Made by a program: the position numbers and the translations under genes. Shown in pieces: positions 60,288 to 64,000 of a stretch of 64,000 nt of DNA. Each line of letters opens with the position of its first letter. Position 1 is the first letter of the stretch. Origin of the DNA: an uncultured Pseudomonadales bacterium (GTDB taxonomy: Bacteria > Pseudomonadota > Gammaproteobacteria > Pseudomonadales > Azotimanducaceae); the NCBI GenBank assembly GCA_958296165.1, contig OY282447.1:558001-622000 (forward strand), read 5' to 3'. The notes beneath the pieces are model-generated. The model made no database searches and was not told the DNA's origin. It saw only the letters and a program-made list of their open reading frames with translations.

Positions 60288-60659
60288 CTAGCTCGCATCT
60301 CCCGTCTCTTTGTTGCTGTTGGCCGCGCCGCTTCCCGACCGCTCGACGGTACGCGCCGATGCTTGCGCATTCCGCGCGCGGCTGCGGAACATGCCAAGCA
60401 TCCGATCCGTCACCAGATATCCGCCAACGACGTTGACGGTGGCGAAAAACACCGCCAGAGCGCCCAGCAGCGTAGCCAGCCAATCAGGGCCGCCGGCGCC
60501 AGTGGCGATCAACGCGCCGACGATGGTGATGCCGGAGATGGCATTCGCGCCGGACATCAGCGGCGTGTGCAGCGTGGCCGGCACCTTGGAGATCAGCTCG
60601 AAGCCCAGGAAGATGGACAAGACGAGCACAAAGGCCAGATAGACCGGAATGAGTTCCAT
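60288..60659 (-). CDS. pntAB: NAD(P) transhydrogenase subunit alpha part 2
   Basis: A 123-residue membrane piece of the alpha subunit. It has about three helices (VYLAFVLVLSIFLGFELISK; ANAISGITIVGALIATGAGG; LGALAVFFATVNVVGGYLV) ending in DRMLGMF, the conserved exit. The Ser/Gly-rich C-terminal tail of about 35 residues is variable. The gene follows the NAD-binding alpha-1 gene by 13 bases; splitting of alpha in two is common in alpha- and gammaproteobacteria. Confidence 0.94.
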   Translation of the reverse strand: MELIPVYLAFVLVLSIFLGFELISKVPATLHTPLMSGANAISGITIVGALIATGAGGPDWLATLLGALAVFFATVNVVGGYLVTDRMLGMFRSRARNAQASARTVERSGSGAANSNKETGDAS

Positions 60660-60672
60660 CTACGCTGCTCGG

Positions 60673-61800
60673 CTAGACGTTCTTGACGGCTTCGTTGACG
60701 ATTGCGCCGCCGCGCGTAAGGACGCAATTGGCGACGATCTCGTCATCGGCGTTCAACTCGAAACAGCTCGCCTCGGCGTTCCAGAACTCGTCCAGCAGAT
60801 GGGTGACATTGGCGGAGTACATCTCGCTCGCGTTGGCGGCCACTTCAGACGGCAGGTTGCCCAAGCCGATGACCTTGGTGCCGGCGATGTCGACGACTTC
60901 ATCGAGCACCGAACCTTCCACGTTGCCGCCGGTCTCCACCGCCATGTCCACCACCACGCTGCCGGGCCGCATGGCTGCGACCATGTCGGCGCTGACGATG
61001 CGCGGGGCGGGGCGGCCAAACACTTGCGCGGTCGTAATCACCACGTCTGCGCGGGCAACCACGTTCTTCATGCCCTGGCGCTGGCGCTGCAGCTGCTCCG
61101 CGCTGAGTTCGCGCGCATAGCCTTGCGTCGTCTGGCCGGTCTCGCCAACGTCGATCGCGACGAACTTCGCGCCCAACGACTGCACCTGTTCCGCCACCAC
61201 GGGGCGCGTGTCGAATGCCTCCACGCGAGCGCCGAGCCGCTTTGCGGTTGCGATGGCCTGCAAGCCCGCCACGCCAGCGCCGATGACGAACACCCGCGCC
61301 GGCGCGATGGTGCCGGCCGGCGTCATCATCATGGGAAAGATGCGCGGACAGTGCGCTGCGGCCAGAATCACCGCAACGTAGCCGGCCAGATTCGCCTGCG
61401 AGGAGAGGGCGTCCATCTTCTGCGCTCGGGTAGAACGCGGCACCATCTCCATGCAAACGGCCGTCACGCCGCGAGCGGCCATGCTCTCGATCAGCGGCTT
61501 GTCGTTGAAGGGATCCAGAAAGCTCACGTGCAGGGCGTCTTCCGAAAGCAGGCGCACATCTTCCAACGACGGCTTGCGCACCCGCAGCACCACCTCGGAA
61601 GCCACCACCGCCGAGGCGATGTCGGTTACTACGTCAGCGCCGGCCTCTCGGTAGGCGTCGTCGGCGGCGCCGGACGGCACGCCAAGCCCGGCCTCGACCA
61701 TGACGTCGAAGCCGAGCGAGGCCAGTTTCTTCACGCTCGCGGGGACGAGGGCGGCACGCGATTCACCGGGCCACGTCTCTTTTGGCACAGCGATGCGCAT
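60673..61800 (-). CDS. pntAA: NAD(P) transhydrogenase subunit alpha part 1
   Basis: A 375-residue NAD-binding subunit. The AlaDH/PNT N-terminal domain opens MRIAVPKETWPGESRAALVP, the nucleotide fold reads VFVIGAGVAGLQAIATAKRLGARVEAFD, and the mobile-loop region includes TTAQVFGRPAPRIVSADM and GSVVVDMAVETGGNVEGS. Together with pntAB and pntB it makes a full membrane transhydrogenase. First gene of a minus-strand transcript that probably continues into the reductase and KTSC genes. The gap to the MOSC gene is about 130 bases and could hold its promoter. Confidence 0.95.
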   Translation of the reverse strand: MRIAVPKETWPGESRAALVPASVKKLASLGFDVMVEAGLGVPSGAADDAYREAGADVVTDIASAVVASEVVLRVRKPSLEDVRLLSEDALHVSFLDPFNDKPLIESMAARGVTAVCMEMVPRSTRAQKMDALSSQANLAGYVAVILAAAHCPRIFPMMMTPAGTIAPARVFVIGAGVAGLQAIATAKRLGARVEAFDTRPVVAEQVQSLGAKFVAIDVGETGQTTQGYARELSAEQLQRQRQGMKNVVARADVVITTAQVFGRPAPRIVSADMVAAMRPGSVVVDMAVETGGNVEGSVLDEVVDIAGTKVIGLGNLPSEVAANASEMYSANVTHLLDEFWNAEASCFELNADDEIVANCVLTRGGAIVNEAVKNV

Positions 61801-61929
61801 CCTTGGAGAACATCGTTCGATGGCGAACGCCTAGCATAGTGCAAGCTGGGCCGATTTACACGCCGAGCGCGGCTGCGCGGCGACCGGTTCGCCGCTCAAG
61901 TTGGGCGTATTTTGGGGCTTCGCCCGCGC

Positions 61930-62370
61930 TCAGTCGCTCAACAGCGCGGCGTCGCCAACTGCAATCGATCCGCCAGCGGTGACTCGGCAAGTCACGCCGC
62001 CACGCCACTCTGGCGCCAGTGCGTCGCGCAAGCCAGCGGCCTGTTCTTCCATGCGCACGCATGGGTCCGTCTCGCCGGTGATGAGCAGAGTGACCTCGCC
62101 GATGCGGATGGTCTTGCCGGTTTGCTCGGCCAAGGCAAGGCCCTCGACCAGCACGTTGGCGCGCCGAGTCGTCCACGGCAGTTCGCTGCCCAAATCGTTG
62201 CAGGCGGCTTGCCAGCTTTCGTGCGCTAACACGGTGACTTGTCGATCTTTCAACGCGCCGCGCAAATCGCCCTCCACGCCTGCCTGAACGGTCACGGCGG
62301 CCGACTGCAACTGCTCCATCGGCCCGCGCGTCCGCTCCCGACGGGCCACCCCCAGCACTTTGCCCTGCAT
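61930..62370 (-). CDS. MOSC domain-containing protein
   Basis: A 146-residue stand-alone MOSC (molybdenum-cofactor sulfurase C-terminal) protein. Visible family features are VQAGVEGDLRGALKDRQVTVLAHE, TTRRANVLVEGLAL and the GETDPCVRMEEQAAGLRDAL segment holding the conserved Cys. Members are linked to molybdenum-cofactor sulfuration or to reduction of N-hydroxylated and related compounds; the role here is unknown. AGGAGG precedes the ATG at 62370. It diverges from the TRAP genes, about 30 bases away. Confidence 0.9.
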   Translation of the reverse strand: MQGKVLGVARRERTRGPMEQLQSAAVTVQAGVEGDLRGALKDRQVTVLAHESWQAACNDLGSELPWTTRRANVLVEGLALAEQTGKTIRIGEVTLLITGETDPCVRMEEQAAGLRDALAPEWRGGVTCRVTAGGSIAVGDAALLSD

Positions 62371-62401
62371 GTCGCCTCCTCAAGATCGGCAAGATCGGAA
62401 C

Positions 62402-63679
62402 ATGGCGCATCCTGTGGCTTGCGGGTGCCAAAGGCAAGAGCCGCCCGCCGGGCTACAATGGTTTCCCCAATTGCGGCGCGGTGGCCCCATCAGCAACGAA
62501 CACCCATCCGGCCGCGCTTCCGACGATGCCGCCCGCATCCCGCCATCTAGCCGCGCCGGATACATAGCGAACCGAGCCGCCGCGGCCGCCGTGGTGGTTG
62601 CATTCGTGGCCGGCGCGCTGGCGACTTTGGCGATTCGTCCGCCGGGCGGAGGCGTGGCGGACGAACGTCCGGCGACGACTACCGACGCGGCCGATACGGC
62701 CGTCGCCGTGAATTGGCGCGTGCCCGTTGCATTCGCCACCACGCTGGCAGTGCTCGGCGACAATGCGATGTGGGTGACAGACGCCATCGCCCGCAGTTCC
62801 GCCGGCACGATGCAGCTGGCGCCTTACGAACCGGGAGAGATCGTGCCGGCGCTCAACATCGTCGATGCGGTGCGCGAAGGCAAAGTGCCGGCTGGCTACA
62901 CCTGGCTCGGCTACGACCAAGGCAAGATACCGGCCTCGCCGCTGTTCGGCGCCGTGCCGTTCGGCATGGAACCGTGGGAGTACACGGCCTGGTGGTACGA
63001 AGCCGGCGGGCGCGAACTGGCGGAAGCGCTGTACGCGCGATACGCCGTGCATCCCGTGCTGTGCGGCCTGATCGGGCCGGAGACGGCTGGCTGGTTCCGC
63101 ACCCCGATCGAGAGCCTGGCGGACATGCAGGGCCTGAAAATCCGCTTTGCGGGGCTTGGCGGCAAAGTGGTCGAGCGGCTGGGCGCATCGGTGACGGTGC
63201 TGCCCGGCGGCGAGATATTCCAAGCGCTGGAGAAGGGCGCAATCGACGCCACGGAGTTTTCGCTGCCGAACGCCGATCAGGCGCTCGGCTTCGACCGCAT
63301 CGCCAAGCTCAACTACTACCCCGGCTGGCATCAGCCCTATACGGCGATGCATCTGGTGGTGTACGCAGAGCGCTGGCAGGCGTTGACGGACGCTCAGCGC
63401 GCCATCATCGACACCGCCTGCACAGCCGGCGTGATCCGCAACTTGGCGGACTCGGAAGCGACCCAAGGGCCGGTGCTGGCCGGCTTTCCAAGCAGAGGCG
63501 TTAGCGCCATCCGCCTGCCCGAACCGATCCTGCGCGAGCTCAACAAAGTGGCGGATGCGGTGCTGGCGGAAGAGGCCGCCAACGACGAGGACTTCCGCAT
63601 CATTCATGCATCGCAGCGCAAGTTTCGTGACGAGTACGCGCTGTGGAAGCGCTTCGCCTACCTGCCGCGGGATTTCTAG
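62402..63679 (+). CDS. TRAP transporter substrate-binding protein (DctP family)
   Basis: About 425 residues; periplasmic receptor of a sodium-driven TRAP carboxylate transporter. A hydrophobic N-terminal segment (AAAAAVVVAFVAGALATLAI) is preceded by an unusually long charged stretch. The receptor part shows NWRVPVAFATTLAVLGDNAM, YEPGEIVPALNIVDAVREG, LADMQGLKIRFAGLGGKVV, the conserved Arg-bearing DMQGLKIR, and GAIDATEFSLPNADQALGF. The Trp-rich site (YYPGWHQPYTAMHLVV) resembles receptors for mannitol/chloroaromatic or 2-keto acids. Start uncertain: ATG at 62402, or a TTG at 62471 that gives a shorter leader closer to the family norm. Confidence 0.88.
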   Translation: MAHPVACGCQRQEPPAGLQWFPQLRRGGPISNEHPSGRASDDAARIPPSSRAGYIANRAAAAAVVVAFVAGALATLAIRPPGGGVADERPATTTDAADTAVAVNWRVPVAFATTLAVLGDNAMWVTDAIARSSAGTMQLAPYEPGEIVPALNIVDAVREGKVPAGYTWLGYDQGKIPASPLFGAVPFGMEPWEYTAWWYEAGGRELAEALYARYAVHPVLCGLIGPETAGWFRTPIESLADMQGLKIRFAGLGGKVVERLGASVTVLPGGEIFQALEKGAIDATEFSLPNADQALGFDRIAKLNYYPGWHQPYTAMHLVVYAERWQALTDAQRAIIDTACTAGVIRNLADSEATQGPVLAGFPSRGVSAIRLPEPILRELNKVADAVLAEEAANDEDFRIIHASQRKFRDEYALWKRFAYLPRDF

Positions 63680-63682
63680 CCG

Positions 63683-64000
63683 TTGGCTTCGCCGCCGCGC
63701 GAACCGGGCCGCAACGCCGTCGTTGAAGCGCCGCCAGCATCATCTCTGGCGTTGCCGCAAACGGCGTTGTCGAGGCGCATCGATCCGCTGCTGGTGGCCA
63801 TCGGCAACGCCGTCTCCTGGATATGGGTGCTGCTGCTCGCAGTGATCGTCTGCAACGTGCTGTTGCGCTATGCGTTCGGCGAGGGAAGGGTGGAGTTCGA
63901 GGAAATCCAATGGCACCTCTACTCCGTCGGCTTCATGCTCGGCTTGGGCTATGCCTTGCAGGCCGACGTCCACGTGCGGGTGGATGTGCTGCATGAGCGC
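63683..64000 (+). CDS. TRAP transporter small permease (DctQ family), 5' part
   Basis: The first 106 codons of the small membrane subunit, cut by the right edge. After a variable 30-residue cytoplasmic N-terminus come two helices (VSWIWVLLLAVIVCNVLLRY; WHLYSVGFMLGLGYALQ) with the DctQ features NVLLRYAF, EEIQWHLYSVGFMLG and ADVHVRVDVLHER. A TTG at 63683, 4 bases after the receptor gene stop, is the likely start. The large DctM permease should lie just outside the window. Confidence 0.88.
   Translation, partial: MASPPREPGRNAVVEAPPASSLALPQTALSRRIDPLLVAIGNAVSWIWVLLLAVIVCNVLLRYAFGEGRVEFEEIQWHLYSVGFMLGLGYALQADVHVRVDVLHER

Overview
This is a 64 kb, GC-rich, gene-dense bacterial window with very short intergenic gaps and many overlapping start/stop codons. 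Synteny points to a gammaproteobacterium: a short coiled-coil gene, zapA, a 6S RNA gene and a 5-formyltetrahydrofolate cyclo-ligase gene lie in a row (42.7-41.3 kb, minus strand), and a UbiH/UbiI-type ubiquinone hydroxylase diverges from them, as in Escherichia and Pseudomonas. That placement rests on remembered gene order, not on a database search. Phytanoyl-CoA-dioxygenase-like proteins, a luciferase-like oxidoreductase, a TRAP transporter and a giant Calx-beta protein would suit a marine or host-associated lifestyle; this is inference.

Layout. 0-5.3 kb (minus): a Yej-type peptide ABC transporter behind a PhyH-family dioxygenase. 5.4-17.0 kb (plus): an HtrA/Deg periplasmic protease, then a complete MoxR/Bat cluster (AAA+ ATPase, DUF58 protein, anchored lipoprotein, two von Willebrand A membrane proteins, a Gln-rich helical protein, and a BatD-BatE fusion). 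17.0-30.9 kb (minus): one gene of about 4,649 codons for a secreted protein with two N-terminal Ig-like pairs, about 30 Calx-beta or Calx-beta-like units and a C-terminal leucine-rich-repeat segment. 31.3-32.5 kb: an IS481-family insertion sequence with recognisable ends.

32.6-40.1 kb (plus): M3 oligopeptidase, DUF3604 protein, HIT protein, phosphoglycerate kinase and a GlcD-type FAD oxidase. 40.1-42.7 kb (minus): rpiA, def, cyclo-ligase, 6S RNA, zapA and the coiled-coil gene. 42.9-48.4 kb (plus): the ubiquinone hydroxylase followed by gcvT-gcvH-gcvPA-gcvPB, the complete glycine-cleavage set except the shared L-protein. 48.4-53.3 kb: an acyl-CoA dehydrogenase, a small basic protein overlapping aroA, and a ParA-like ATPase translationally coupled to a second PhyH dioxygenase. 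53.4-58.4 kb: an orphan OmpR-type regulator, a three-gene catabolic operon (luciferase-like oxidoreductase, hydratase, hydroxyacid dehydrogenase) and an amidohydrolase. 58.2-61.8 kb (minus): three-subunit transhydrogenase plus a deazaflavin-type reductase and a KTSC protein. 61.9-64.0 kb: a MOSC protein and the first two genes of a TRAP transporter, cut by the window edge.

The most unusual elements are the giant Calx-beta protein with higher-order repeat structure, the BatD-BatE fusion, the ParA-PhyH coupled pair, and the PhyH gene heading a peptide-transporter operon. No CRISPR array, tRNA, rRNA or prophage was seen.
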